The notes under the pieces were generated by a model. The model was not told where the DNA came from and ran no database searches. It saw nothing but the letters and a program-made list of their open reading frames with translations. Both the position numbers and the translations under genes were made by a program. Shown piece by piece: positions 55,488 to 64,000 of a DNA stretch of 64,000 nt. The DNA comes from Stappia sp. ES.058 (GTDB lineage: Bacteria; Pseudomonadota; Alphaproteobacteria; Rhizobiales; Stappiaceae). Numbering within the stretch: the first letter of the stretch is position 1; each line of letters starts with the position of its first letter. Location of the stretch: NCBI RefSeq assembly GCF_900105595.1, contig NZ_LT629784.1:1736001-1800000 (forward strand). The letters are read 5' to 3'.

Positions 55488-57863
55488 TCAGGGTCGCGGT
55501 GAGCGGTTCGGTGTCCATGGCCGCAATGTTTTATAGCTTGGGCGGAGCGTTATCTGCGGCGGCGCGCCCTGTTTAGGGTCGAGACGCACCGCAAGCGCGC
55601 CCGTCCGTGCCAGGCGATCCCCATCGAAGACATACGCCGCAGCGCAATCGGCTGGCGCGCGCAACGCGGTGACGATGACATCCACCCTTGCGCAATCCTG
55701 CGCGAAGGCTTCCGGATCGGAAACCAGCGAGATCACCAGCCCGTGGCCCCTACCGTTTCCGGTGGACGGGAGAGCTTTTACACGGTGATCATCCGGCACC
55801 GGGTAGGCTGAGACGATGCAAGCACGCTCGTCACAGGCCATCCGGCGGCGCGACAGATGTCGGTTGGGCCGGTCTAGCGCCGGCACACCCTCGGCACGCA
55901 GCCAGACGTCGCCCAGGAAACTGGAGGGCCGTGGTGTGACCTGCATGATTCCATCTGAATCCCTTAGGGCAATTGCCTTCCCGCTGGCAGAGACAAACAT
56001 ATCGGGCGGGCGATGGAGCGCCACGAAAAGTCCGGCGAACGCCAGCGGTACGATCGAGAGCCGCCGATAGCCGGCGGGTCCGATGCACAAGAGGCCGCCG
56101 CCGCCGACAAGAAGCAGGATAGCGGAGATCGGAAGCGCTCCGATCACACCCTCGTCGGGCGTCGCTGCCTGTGCCCAGCTCGAGATCGACGCGACCTGCT
56201 CGAGCGCCATCCCCATCACCGACAGCGGAAACACCTCGAGCCCGAACGGCAGCATCGCCAGCGCCAGCACAGCCATCGGCATCACCAAGACCGTGACGAG
56301 AGGCATGGCAACGAGATTGATCAACGGACCGAGGGGCGCAACGCGGTGAAAATGGTAGGCACCGATCGCGCCGGTGGCAGCGCCCGCGATCAGCGACGTG
56401 AAGAGGATCGCGCCGAACCAGATCATGACCTGATTTAGCGCAGAGCGGACGGAACCGCTTGCAGCAATCTCGCGGGCATCGCGGTGCCCGCGCCTGCGTG
56501 TCAGTTCCTCATAGGCCGCGATCAGGGCGACAACGGCAGCGAATGACATCTGGAATCCGGGGTCGAGAAGGGATTCCGGCGTCAGCAACAGGATGAGGAA
56601 GGCTGCCACCGCCGCGTTTCGCAGCGTCAGCGCGCGTCGCCCGAGCAGGCGACCTGCCAGCACCAGCGCGATCATCACGAAGGCCCGCTGCGTCGCGATC
56701 GATCCGCCAGAGATCGCCAGATAGAAGGTCGCCGCCCCGAGCGCTGCTCCCGCCGCCCACAGATCGATGGGCTGCTCCTGGGACAGTCTGGCGGAAAGCG
56801 CCAGCACCGCGCGTACGGAAAAGAAAACCGCACCGGCGAACAGGGCCATGTGCAGCCCGGAGATCGCCAGGATATGCGCCAGTCCCGCTGTCCTGAGCGC
56901 TTCGGTGACTTCGGGCGGGATCGAAGACCGGTCACCGACGATCAAAGCGACGGCCAGGCCGCCGGCGACCCCCGTCCCCAGCGTCTGCAGGATACGCTGG
57001 GCAATGGCGCGCCTCAGCCTGTCGATTGCAGACATCAGCCTCAAGTCCCATGGCACAGGCCCAAGGTCCGCCGGCTCCGGCGAACCAAAGGCGAAGCCGC
57101 TGGCGCCCACGCCGTCGAAGAACGCGCGAAACGAATAGTCGTAGCCACCGGGCATGACCGCAGGCGCCGGCGGCATCAATCGGGCACGCAAACGCACGGC
57201 CGTGCCAGCCGCATATGTCGCGTCCGACCCGCGCAGACTGACCCGTACGCGCTCCGGCCGGTCGCCCTGCCTGAGCGGCGGCGCGGCGATCACGCGAAGG
57301 GTCAAGCGCGTCCGCCCGTTGGCACGCGGCTCCGCCAGTTCGACAAAACCCGACAGATCCACGCTGCGGGCCCTTTCAAGAACCGGCGCTGCAACCATCG
57401 CGGTGCGCAGGCACGCCGCAGCAGCGCCGGACATGATGAGCGCACAGGCAAGCAGTGCCCAGGCACCCCGCCCCTTGCGATGTGCCGCCAGAAAAAACAC
57501 CCATAAAGCCGCGGTGGCAGTGAGAAGCGCGAGAAGCGATGGCTCCCGCGGCAATTGAAAATAGCCGGCGATGCCCAGGACAAATGCGACACACGCCCAC
57601 ACAAGGCCACGACCGCGGTCGAGATCGGCTCTCAGGGCAGCGGAAAATGCCTGGCTCCATGTGGTGTCGGTGTCGTCCCCCCGTTTGGACGACAGGGGAC
57701 GAGACTGCAACACGGCTGCAAGAAGCGCACGGGCCGATTCCGGACGCCGGGATAACGCTTTGCTGCGTTCACCAGGGTCGGCGCGGGCTGCGGATGTATC
57801 GGCCGCGGCCTCCCGTCCACCATCACCTTCAACTCCCGACTTGCCTGCGCCCGGCATCGTCAT
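55488..57863 (-). CDS. comEC: ComEC/Rec2-family DNA uptake channel protein, without evident metallo-beta-lactamase domain
   Basis: A 791-residue polytopic membrane protein, of the ComEC family that moves single-stranded DNA across the inner membrane in competent cells. After a polar 90-residue N-terminus come two membrane segments, a DUF4131 soluble domain (VDLSGFVELAEPRANGRTRLT to RARLMPPAPAVMPGGYDYSF), then the Competence domain with LAHILAISGLHMALFAGAVFF, SGGSIATQRAFVMIALVL and LDPGFQMSFAAVVALIAAYE. The C-terminal 170 residues lack an HxHxDH metal motif, as in many alphaproteobacterial members, and may be a decayed or different hydrolase domain. Divergent from gltX. Confidence 0.9.
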   Translation of the reverse strand: MTMPGAGKSGVEGDGGREAAADTSAARADPGERSKALSRRPESARALLAAVLQSRPLSSKRGDDTDTTWSQAFSAALRADLDRGRGLVWACVAFVLGIAGYFQLPREPSLLALLTATAALWVFFLAAHRKGRGAWALLACALIMSGAAAACLRTAMVAAPVLERARSVDLSGFVELAEPRANGRTRLTLRVIAAPPLRQGDRPERVRVSLRGSDATYAAGTAVRLRARLMPPAPAVMPGGYDYSFRAFFDGVGASGFAFGSPEPADLGPVPWDLRLMSAIDRLRRAIAQRILQTLGTGVAGGLAVALIVGDRSSIPPEVTEALRTAGLAHILAISGLHMALFAGAVFFSVRAVLALSARLSQEQPIDLWAAGAALGAATFYLAISGGSIATQRAFVMIALVLAGRLLGRRALTLRNAAVAAFLILLLTPESLLDPGFQMSFAAVVALIAAYEELTRRRGHRDAREIAASGSVRSALNQVMIWFGAILFTSLIAGAATGAIGAYHFHRVAPLGPLINLVAMPLVTVLVMPMAVLALAMLPFGLEVFPLSVMGMALEQVASISSWAQAATPDEGVIGALPISAILLLVGGGGLLCIGPAGYRRLSIVPLAFAGLFVALHRPPDMFVSASGKAIALRDSDGIMQVTPRPSSFLGDVWLRAEGVPALDRPNRHLSRRRMACDERACIVSAYPVPDDHRVKALPSTGNGRGHGLVISLVSDPEAFAQDCARVDVIVTALRAPADCAAAYVFDGDRLARTGALAVRLDPKQGAPPQITLRPSYKTLRPWTPNRSPRP

Positions 57864-58090
57864 GACCCTTTCAGCGCCATCGGCGCATGACGCCGTCAGG
57901 CCGGCTTGATCCCGCCTTTTTCAGGCTTTGGCGAGACCGGACCCTATGCTAAGTGAACGCCAACCCTGCGCCAGGAAACGAGCGTGCAATGCAACTCGGG
58001 TTCGCGCAAGACGGGAATCTGCACTGCACGGGTTTCAGGCAGGTGCGGTCAGAACCGTCATCATCGTCAAACGAACAAAAGGCAGTTGTC

Positions 58091-59521
58091 ATGAGCGCCC
58101 CCGTGGTCACGCGTTTCGCCCCCTCGCCCACCGGTTTCCTGCACATCGGCGGCGCCAGAACGGCTCTCTTCAACTGGCTTTATGCGAAGCGGTTTGGCGG
58201 CAGGATGCTGCTTCGCATCGAGGACACGGACCGCAACCGCAGCACGGACGCGGCCATCGAGGCCATTCTCGATGGTCTGACCTGGCTGGGGCTCGACTGG
58301 GACGGCGAGCCGATTTCACAATATGCGCGCGCCGATCGCCATCGCGAAGTGGCAAAGGCCCTGATCGATGCCGGACAGGCGTACCCCTGCTACGCCTCGC
58401 AGGAGGAACTGGCGGAGATGCGCGAGACCGCACGCGCGGAAGGCCGTCCGCCGCGCTACGACGGTCGCTGGCGCGACCGCGACCCGTCCGAGGCCCCGGC
58501 CGACGTGAAGCCGGTCGTCCGCCTCAAGGCTCCTCTCGACGGCGAAACAGTGATCGACGACAAGGTCCAGGGACGGGTTGTCTTTGCAAATAAGGAACTC
58601 GACGACCTCGTTCTGCTGCGCTCCGACGGATCGCCGACCTATATGCTCGCCGTCGTGGTCGACGATCACGACATGGGCGTCACGCATATCGTGCGCGGCG
58701 ACGATCATCTGACCAATGCGGCCCGCCAGACGCTGATCTACAAGGCGATGAACTGGGATGTGCCGACGATGGCGCATATCCCGCTCATCCATGGCCCCGA
58801 CGGCGCGAAACTCTCCAAGCGGCACGGGGCGCTTGGCGCGGAAGCCTATCGCGCGATGGGCTATCTCCCGGCTGCGATGCGCAACTATCTTGCGCGTCTT
58901 GGCTGGAGCCATGGCGATGAGGAGATCTTCCCGACCGAACAGTTGATCGAATGGTTCGACCTCGATGCGATCGGCAAGTCGGCCTCGCGCTTCGACATGC
59001 AGAAGCTGCAGAACCTCAACGGTCACTACATGCGGGCCCAGTCAACCGACGAGCTGATGCGCGATTTCGCAGCTTTCCTTCCCCATGCCGAAGGCGGACC
59101 CGCCGTCCAGTCCTGGCTGTCCGACAGCACGCACGACAAGATGTTCCGTGATGCCCTTCCCGGCCTCAAGGAGCGTGCAAAGACGCTTGTGGAGTTGCTG
59201 GAAAGCGCGGAATACCTTTGGGCCAGCCGCCCGCTCGTCCTCGACGAGAAGGCGGAAAAACTCCTTTCTGCAGACGGAGCGCGCGGCGCGCTTGCTGATC
59301 TTCACGAAAAACTGTCCGCGCTCGACACATGGAACGCAGAGACAACGGAAGCCGCCGTTCGCGCCTTTGCAGACGAGGCAGATCTCAAGCTTGGAAAGGT
59401 GGCACAGCCGTTGCGCGCCGCGCTGACCGGCAAGGGCACCTCTCCCGGGATCTTCGACGTTCTCGACGTGCTCGGTCGCGAAGAATCGCTTGGACGGATC
59501 GCGGATCAGGCATCCTCGTGA
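58091..59521 (+). CDS. gltX: Glutamyl-tRNA synthetase GltX
   Basis: GltX charges tRNA-Glu (and in many alphaproteobacteria also tRNA-Gln). The 476-residue class Ic synthetase begins [24 protein letters not shown] with the HIGH motif, has [12 protein letters not shown], and [13 protein letters not shown] as the KMSKS-type motif. The helical C-terminal anticodon domain follows. The start at 58091 removes a non-conserved 46-residue extension. In this chromosome neighbourhood gltX sits between comEC and gltA, as in other Rhizobiales. Confidence 0.97.
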   Translation: MSAPVVTRFAPSPTGFLHIGGARTALFNWLYAKRFGGRMLLRIEDTDRNRSTDAAIEAILDGLTWLGLDWDGEPISQYARADRHREVAKALIDAGQAYPCYASQEELAEMRETARAEGRPPRYDGRWRDRDPSEAPADVKPVVRLKAPLDGETVIDDKVQGRVVFANKELDDLVLLRSDGSPTYMLAVVVDDHDMGVTHIVRGDDHLTNAARQTLIYKAMNWDVPTMAHIPLIHGPDGAKLSKRHGALGAEAYRAMGYLPAAMRNYLARLGWSHGDEEIFPTEQLIEWFDLDAIGKSASRFDMQKLQNLNGHYMRAQSTDELMRDFAAFLPHAEGGPAVQSWLSDSTHDKMFRDALPGLKERAKTLVELLESAEYLWASRPLVLDEKAEKLLSADGARGALADLHEKLSALDTWNAETTEAAVRAFADEADLKLGKVAQPLRAALTGKGTSPGIFDVLDVLGREESLGRIADQASS

Positions 59522-59739
59522 CAAATCGGTGCCGGATGGCGACAAGCCTGCCGCAAGGGAAAGGTGAACGGATCGTCACCATGTGACCAAAGCGACGAGG
59601 GTGTGCGCTTGCGAGGATCATGCAAATGGGATACCCAACAATCGACTTTTCCTCCCGCCAAGCATGGCCGGCCAGTTTCCCGACACTCTTGGGACGCGGC
59701 CACGCAGCAACGGCGCATTCTTACCAGGGGGTAGCCTGA

Positions 59740-61032
59740 ATGACTGATTCAAATGCCAAGCTGACGATTGGCGACAAGTCGTGGGACCTGAAGGTCCGCC
59801 CGGGAAGCGTTGGCCCGAACGTTGTCGACATTGCGTCCCTGTACAGCCAGACCGGATGCTTCACCTACGACCCGGGCTTCACGTCCACAGCGTCATGTGA
59901 ATCGGGCATCACCTATATCGATGGCGATGAAGGCACCCTGCTTTATCGCGGCTACCCGATCGAGCAACTGGCCGAACACGGCGATTTTCTCGAGAGCTGC
60001 TACCTTCTGCTGTACGGCGAATTGCCGACGAAGGCGCAGAAGGACGACTTCGTGAATCGCGTGACCTATCACACGATGATCCACGAGCAGATGAGCCGCT
60101 TCTTCACCGGTTTCCGCCGCGACGCCCATCCGATGGCGATCATGGTCGGCACCGTCGGCGCGCTCTCCGCCTTCTATCATGACAGCACCGACATTTCCGA
60201 TCCGCACCAGCGGATGGTGGCGTCCCTGCGCATGATCGCCAAGATGCCGACGATTGCGGCAATGGCCTACAAGTACCACGTCGGCCAGCCCTTCGTGTAC
60301 CCGCGCAACGACCTCGACTATGCGGCGAACTTCCTGCACATGTGCTTCGCCGTGCCTTGCGAGGAATACAAGGTGAACCCGGTGCTCGCCCGTGCGATGG
60401 ACCGGATCTTCATCCTTCATGCGGACCACGAACAGAACGCCTCCACCTCGACGGTGCGTCTGGCGGGCTCCTCCGGCGCCAATCCGTTCGCCTGCATCGC
60501 AGCCGGCATTGCCTGCCTCTGGGGACCGGCGCATGGCGGTGCCAACGAGGCCGCGCTCAACATGCTGGCCGAAATCGGCTCGGTCGACCGGATCCCGGAA
60601 TACATCGCCCGCGCCAAGGACAAGAACGATCCGTTCCGTCTGATGGGCTTTGGCCACCGGGTCTACAAGAACTACGACCCGCGTGCCCGCATCATGCAGA
60701 AAACGACACATGAGGTCCTGGCGGAGCTTGGTATGCGCGACGATCCGCTTCTGGACGTCGCCATGGAGCTGGAGCGCATCGCGCTCAGCGACGAGTATTT
60801 CGTCGAGAAAAAACTCTACCCGAACATCGACTTCTATTCCGGGATCACGCTGCGCGCTCTCGGCTTCCCCACCACCATGTTCACGGTGCTCTTCGCACTC
60901 GCGCGCACGGTCGGCTGGATTGCTCAGTGGAAGGAAATGGTCGAGGATCCCTCGCAGAAGATCGGACGCCCGCGTCAGCTCTACACCGGGGCGGCTCCGC
61001 GCGACTATCTGCCGATCCCGCAGCGTCGCTAA
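59740..61032 (+). CDS. gltA: Citrate synthase GltA (type II)
   Basis: GltA condenses oxaloacetate and acetyl-CoA at the entry of the TCA cycle. The 430-residue length with an N-terminal beta domain ([22 protein letters not shown]) marks the hexameric, NADH-sensitive gram-negative type. Catalytic histidines are in [15 protein letters not shown] and [37 protein letters not shown] and the final [13 protein letters not shown] are typical. A 218 bp upstream gap holds its promoter, not identified; GGGG lies about 8 bp before the ATG. Followed by a strong terminator. Confidence 0.97.
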   Translation: MTDSNAKLTIGDKSWDLKVRPGSVGPNVVDIASLYSQTGCFTYDPGFTSTASCESGITYIDGDEGTLLYRGYPIEQLAEHGDFLESCYLLLYGELPTKAQKDDFVNRVTYHTMIHEQMSRFFTGFRRDAHPMAIMVGTVGALSAFYHDSTDISDPHQRMVASLRMIAKMPTIAAMAYKYHVGQPFVYPRNDLDYAANFLHMCFAVPCEEYKVNPVLARAMDRIFILHADHEQNASTSTVRLAGSSGANPFACIAAGIACLWGPAHGGANEAALNMLAEIGSVDRIPEYIARAKDKNDPFRLMGFGHRVYKNYDPRARIMQKTTHEVLAELGMRDDPLLDVAMELERIALSDEYFVEKKLYPNIDFYSGITLRALGFPTTMFTVLFALARTVGWIAQWKEMVEDPSQKIGRPRQLYTGAAPRDYLPIPQRR

Positions 61033-61073
61033 CGCTCCTCCGTCGATTTCGACGGCAGACGACTGAAACCGAA

Positions 61074-61098
61074 AACGGCGCCTCGCGGCGCCGTTTTT
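61074..61098. terminator. Bidirectional terminator between gltA and lpxB
   Basis: A perfect 9 bp stem (AACGGCGCC with GGCGCCGTT, loop TCGC) with a T run on each strand (TTTTT on plus; TTTTC on minus). It lies 41 bp after gltA and 36 bp after lpxB, which converge. Confidence 0.88.
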
Positions 61099-61133
61099 GT
61101 TTCTCCGGACTTTGCCTTGCAACAAGGCGGGGT

Positions 61134-62327
61134 TCATCGACCCGCGGCGACGTCAAGTACGATGCGCGCCGCCTCGCCCGCCTGGCTCCTGCCTTCACCC
61201 AGCTGCATTTCATCGTCAAGACGCCGGAACGCAGCCACCTGCGCATCACGCTGTGGCGAGGCCTGCAAAAGCGGCGCAACGGTCGCGGCAAGCGCTTCCG
61301 GCGATGCGCCGTCGTCCAGAAATTCAGGCACCACGTTCTCGCCGAGAATGATGTTCGGCAACACCATCGATGTGACCGTCGCAATCGGCAGGAAGCGGTT
61401 CAGGTCCTTTATCCGGCGGTAGAACCAGTCGAGCCGGTAGGCCACCGCCATCGGCACGCCGGCGATCGCCAGCTCCAGTGTCACGGTTCCGGATGCCGCA
61501 AGGGCGGCATGTCCACGGCGGAATGCGGCGAGTTTCTCCGCCTCGCCGCTCACGACTTGCGGCTTTACCGCCCAGCCGGCGGTTTCCTCGGCAATGCGCT
61601 CGCGAAGATGGGGAACCGCCGGCAGAATAACCTCCAGGTCGGCGAACGTCTCCTTCAGAATCGCCACAGCCGCCCCGAAATCGGCAAGCAACCGGCTGAT
61701 CTCGCTTCGCCGGCTTCCCGGCAGCACAAGCAGAACCGGAGCCCCGTCACTTTCAAGATCGGAGCGCTCCCCGGGCGCGGGCCGGAGACGGTCTGCTCGC
61801 TCGATCAGCGGGTGCCCGACATAGGTCGTCGGGGGGCCTCCAAGCCGCTTGTGCACTTGCGGCTCGAAGGGGAGGATCGCCAGAAGATGGTCCACATAGG
61901 CTGCCATCCGGCGGGCCCGCCCCGGCCGCCAGGCCCAGACCGAGGGCGAGACGTAATCGACAACGGGAATATGCGGCGCGCGCTTTCGCACCCGTTTCGC
62001 GACATTGTGGGTAAAATCCGGACTGTCGATGATCACGACCACATCCGGATTGCGTTTCACGATGTCATCGACGGTCTGATAGACGCGCTTCACGATCAGC
62101 GGAAGGCGCGGCAGGACCGCCGACAGGCCCATGACGGCGATGTCCTCGATCGGAAACAGAGACACAACGCCTTGTGCGGCCATGCGCTCGCCGCCAACTC
62201 CGTGAAACCGGATATCGCACGGGCTTTGTGCCCGCAGGGCCTCAATGAGGCCGGCACCGAGTTGGTCCCCCGATTCCTCCCCGACCACCAGATAGACGGA
62301 CAGCGGCGCTTCCTGTTTCGCATTCAT
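61134..62327 (-). CDS. lpxB: Lipid-A-disaccharide synthase LpxB
   Basis: LpxB joins UDP-2,3-diacylglucosamine to lipid X at the inner membrane. The 397-residue GT-B glycosyltransferase starts SVYLVVGEESGDQLGAGLIEAL, with the characteristic GEESGD, and contains HGVGGERMAAQG, VIIDSPDFTHNVAKRVRK, YVSPSVWAWRPGRARRM and LLVLPGSRRSEISRLL. Its start overlaps the lpxI stop (ATGA, 4 bp). Last gene of the lpxA-lpxI-lpxB series. Confidence 0.97.
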   Translation of the reverse strand: MNAKQEAPLSVYLVVGEESGDQLGAGLIEALRAQSPCDIRFHGVGGERMAAQGVVSLFPIEDIAVMGLSAVLPRLPLIVKRVYQTVDDIVKRNPDVVVIIDSPDFTHNVAKRVRKRAPHIPVVDYVSPSVWAWRPGRARRMAAYVDHLLAILPFEPQVHKRLGGPPTTYVGHPLIERADRLRPAPGERSDLESDGAPVLLVLPGSRRSEISRLLADFGAAVAILKETFADLEVILPAVPHLRERIAEETAGWAVKPQVVSGEAEKLAAFRRGHAALAASGTVTLELAIAGVPMAVAYRLDWFYRRIKDLNRFLPIATVTSMVLPNIILGENVVPEFLDDGASPEALAATVAPLLQASPQRDAQVAAFRRLDDEMQLGEGRSQAGEAARIVLDVAAGR

Positions 62328-63205
62328 TTCGCGGCCTCGTCCGGCTCCTGTGCCCCGTCAAGCGGCTCGACGCCCCAAAGCGATATCGACAGCTCCCGGG
62401 CAAGCGCTTCCGTTTGCGTCCTTTCGGCGATCAGCACCCGGCCGGCCTCTATGCCAATACCCGAGAGGCCTGCATTCGCGGCCGCCCGAATTGTATCGGG
62501 ACCGATCGTCGGAAGGTCGACGCGCATGTCCTGGCCGGGCTTGGCGCATTTGACGAGTACGCCTCCCTTGCCCTTCACACGCCCGCGTTCGCGGACGGTC
62601 CGGCAGCGATCGAGCATGGCATCGGTACCCTCAGCCCCCTCCACCGCAATCACGCGTCCGGCGACACTCACCGCCGCCTGTCCAATGTCCAAGCGTCCCA
62701 GCGCGACCACGGCCTCGATCGCGAGGTTCAGATCGAGAGCGACTTCTGCACTTGCATCCTTGCCGACAATGGTTCCGGGGCGTGCGAGCAGCCCCGGCGC
62801 CACCTCATGCGCGCCAATGATCCGGAAGCCCTCGTCTTCGAAAAATCGAATGATTTTCGTCAAAATGGAATCGTCGCCGCCGGCGAGCGAAGCAATGATC
62901 TTCGGCAGTCTCCGCATTGTGCCGAGATCTCCGACAATCTGGCGAAGCTCCGGCCGACGGGTCACACTGCCGATCATCACGACATCCCGGCAGCCCTCAC
63001 GCTCAAGCAGCGAGGCAAGCTTTCCGATCTGCCCCCAGCCCAGATAGGAGGGATTATACGCCGCGATACGCTCGTCAGCTTCCCCCTTGATGGCAATCGC
63101 CACGACCCGTCGACCGCTTTCGACCGCCGCTGCAATGACCTCGACAGGAAGACGCCCGCCACCGCAGATCACAGCCACCGGCGACAAGGATTGACCCCCT
63201 GTCAT
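62324..63205 (-). CDS. lpxI: UDP-2,3-diacylglucosamine diphosphatase LpxI
   Basis: LpxI replaces LpxH in alphaproteobacteria and cleaves UDP-2,3-diacylglucosamine to lipid X. The 293-residue (DUF1009) protein has an N-terminal domain VAVICGGGRLPVEVIAAAVE and YLGWGQIGKLASLLEREGCRDVVMIGSVTRRPEL, quoted in part, then the catalytic C-terminal domain with EGFRIIGAHEVAPGLLARPG, EGAEGTDAMLDRC, LVKCAKPGQDMRVDLPTIGPDT and GIGIEAGRVLIAER. Coupled to lpxB; starts 6 bp after the lpxA stop. Confidence 0.95.
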   Translation of the reverse strand: MTGGQSLSPVAVICGGGRLPVEVIAAAVESGRRVVAIAIKGEADERIAAYNPSYLGWGQIGKLASLLEREGCRDVVMIGSVTRRPELRQIVGDLGTMRRLPKIIASLAGGDDSILTKIIRFFEDEGFRIIGAHEVAPGLLARPGTIVGKDASAEVALDLNLAIEAVVALGRLDIGQAAVSVAGRVIAVEGAEGTDAMLDRCRTVRERGRVKGKGGVLVKCAKPGQDMRVDLPTIGPDTIRAAANAGLSGIGIEAGRVLIAERTQTEALARELSISLWGVEPLDGAQEPDEAAK

Positions 63206-63211
63206 CGGCTC

Positions 63212-64000
63212 TTATCCGTCACTTTTCGGCGTACAGAATCGCCGCTCGGGCTCCGCGAGAATAAAATCCGTAACCCGCAGGACCAGGTCGCGCCCTGCAT
63301 GCACAGCCGCCACCTTTTCAGCGCGCTGGCGCAGGGTCCCTTCGCTGACTTCAAAGAGCTCCTTGAAGGCACTGCGCAGCGCGTGAATATCCTCGCGCGC
63401 AAAGCCGTGACGTTTCAGTCCGACAAGGTTGAGACCATTGAGGCGTGCCCGGTTGCCCATGACCATCCCAAACGGAATGAGGTCGTTTTCCAGACCCGCA
63501 AGCCCGCCGACGAAGGCATTGTCGCCAACGCGCGTGAACTGGATAACCGCCGCACCGCCGCCCATGATCACATTGTCGCCAACGGTTACGTGACCGGCAA
63601 TCATCACATTGTTGGAAAGGATGATGCCGTCTCCAAGCCGGGAATCGTGACCGACATGCGAATTGGCAAGAAAGGCGCACCGGTCGCCGATGACCGTCTC
63701 CAGGCCACCGCCTTCGGTTCCCGGATTGATCGTAACGCCCTCGCGCATGATGCAATCCTGACCGATGGTCAGTGTCGCGGCCTCGCCGCGGTACTTCAAA
63801 TCCTGAGCCTGATGGCCGATGGACGCGAAGGGAAAAATCGTGCTGCGGACGCCAATCCGGGTCCGCCCGGCAACCACGGCATGCGACTTGAGTTCCACGC
63901 CATCGCCCAGAACCACGTCGGGGCCCACATGACAGAAGGGACCGATACGGACGTCATCGCCAATCTGTGCGCCATCCTCGACCACAGACGACGCGTGTAC
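63212..64000 (-). CDS. lpxA: UDP-N-acetylglucosamine acyltransferase LpxA (5' end outside window)
   Basis: LpxA starts lipid A synthesis by acylating UDP-GlcNAc. About 262 codons are present; the frame continues past 64000 (reading VHASSVVEDGAQIG at the edge), so only a few N-terminal residues are missing. Left-handed beta-helix hexapeptides are obvious (IGDDVRIGPFCHVGPDVVLG). The catalytic His lies in the LANSHVGHDSRLG region; ILSNNVMIAGHVTVGDNVIMGGGAAV, MGNRARLNGLNLVGLKRHGF (substrate-binding) and a helical C-terminus follow. First of the lpxA-lpxI-lpxB genes in this window. Confidence 0.96.
   Translation of the reverse strand, partial: VHASSVVEDGAQIGDDVRIGPFCHVGPDVVLGDGVELKSHAVVAGRTRIGVRSTIFPFASIGHQAQDLKYRGEAATLTIGQDCIMREGVTINPGTEGGGLETVIGDRCAFLANSHVGHDSRLGDGIILSNNVMIAGHVTVGDNVIMGGGAAVIQFTRVGDNAFVGGLAGLENDLIPFGMVMGNRARLNGLNLVGLKRHGFAREDIHALRSAFKELFEVSEGTLRQRAEKVAAVHAGRDLVLRVTDFILAEPERRFCTPKSDG

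Overview
The window looks like chromosomal DNA of a GC-rich alphaproteobacterium of the Hyphomicrobiales (Rhizobiales) type, probably marine or Stappia/Roseibium-like. This is inferred from familiar gene neighbourhoods (lpxA-lpxI-lpxB next to gltA, gltX, comEC, lexA, moeA, moaC, trpC, trpD, ppiD, tpiA, secG and pyrG), from a GAAC-N7-GAAC (GTTC-N7-GTTC) SOS box in front of lexA, and from a complete Paracoccus-type sox cluster. No insertion sequence, integrase, phage gene or CRISPR array was seen.

Layout. (1) 1-13 kb is mostly housekeeping: the 5' five-sixths of mfd (minus), sdhE, recG, DUF502 and DUF454 membrane proteins, a secreted Cys/Pro-repeat protein with a peptidoglycan-binding-like tail, glmS, a SPOR-like membrane protein and a DMT (EamA) exporter. 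(2) 13-24.8 kb is a thiosulfate-oxidation island. On the minus strand run soxV, X, Y, Z, A, B, C, D, E, F, ending in a strong terminator. Divergently lie soxS, the ArsR-type repressor soxR and a YeeE-type thiosulfate transporter (soxT). Two matching inverted repeats (TATTC-N8-GAATA and TATTC-N8-GCATA) sit in the soxV-soxX and soxS-soxV gaps, the positions where SoxR operators are known in related bacteria. SoxD is short and has one haem motif, and soxW is absent. (3) 24.8-29.2 kb holds a TAXI-type TRAP transporter (binding protein and fused 4TM/12TM permease) with a translationally coupled universal stress protein.

(4) 29.5-40 kb is the least explained and most interesting part. Two divergent operons encode only exported proteins of unknown function. 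The minus operon has a VHL-beta/SH3-like protein and two Cys-containing beta-rich proteins. The plus side has a small secreted protein, then an 815-residue protein with an apparent beta-trefoil and a C-terminal region whose layout recalls beta-pore-forming toxins, an 803-residue protein full of regularly spaced YxxL motifs that carries a recent 612-bp in-frame duplication, and a protein ending in an MliC-type lysozyme-inhibitor domain. Domains recur between the two operons, which suggests one system acting at or outside the cell envelope.

(5) 40-64 kb starts with tRNA-Lys(UUU), then an RND efflux pump with its membrane-fusion lipoprotein, a VOC-fold protein, and housekeeping genes: pyrG, secG, tpiA (minus); ppiD, trpD, trpC, moaC, moeA, lexA (plus); comEC (minus); gltX and gltA (plus); and lpxB, lpxI, lpxA (minus, lpxA cut by the window end). 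Large open frames opposite mfd, the sox genes, pyrG, comEC and the repeat protein are antisense shadows of GC-rich coding DNA and are not annotated.
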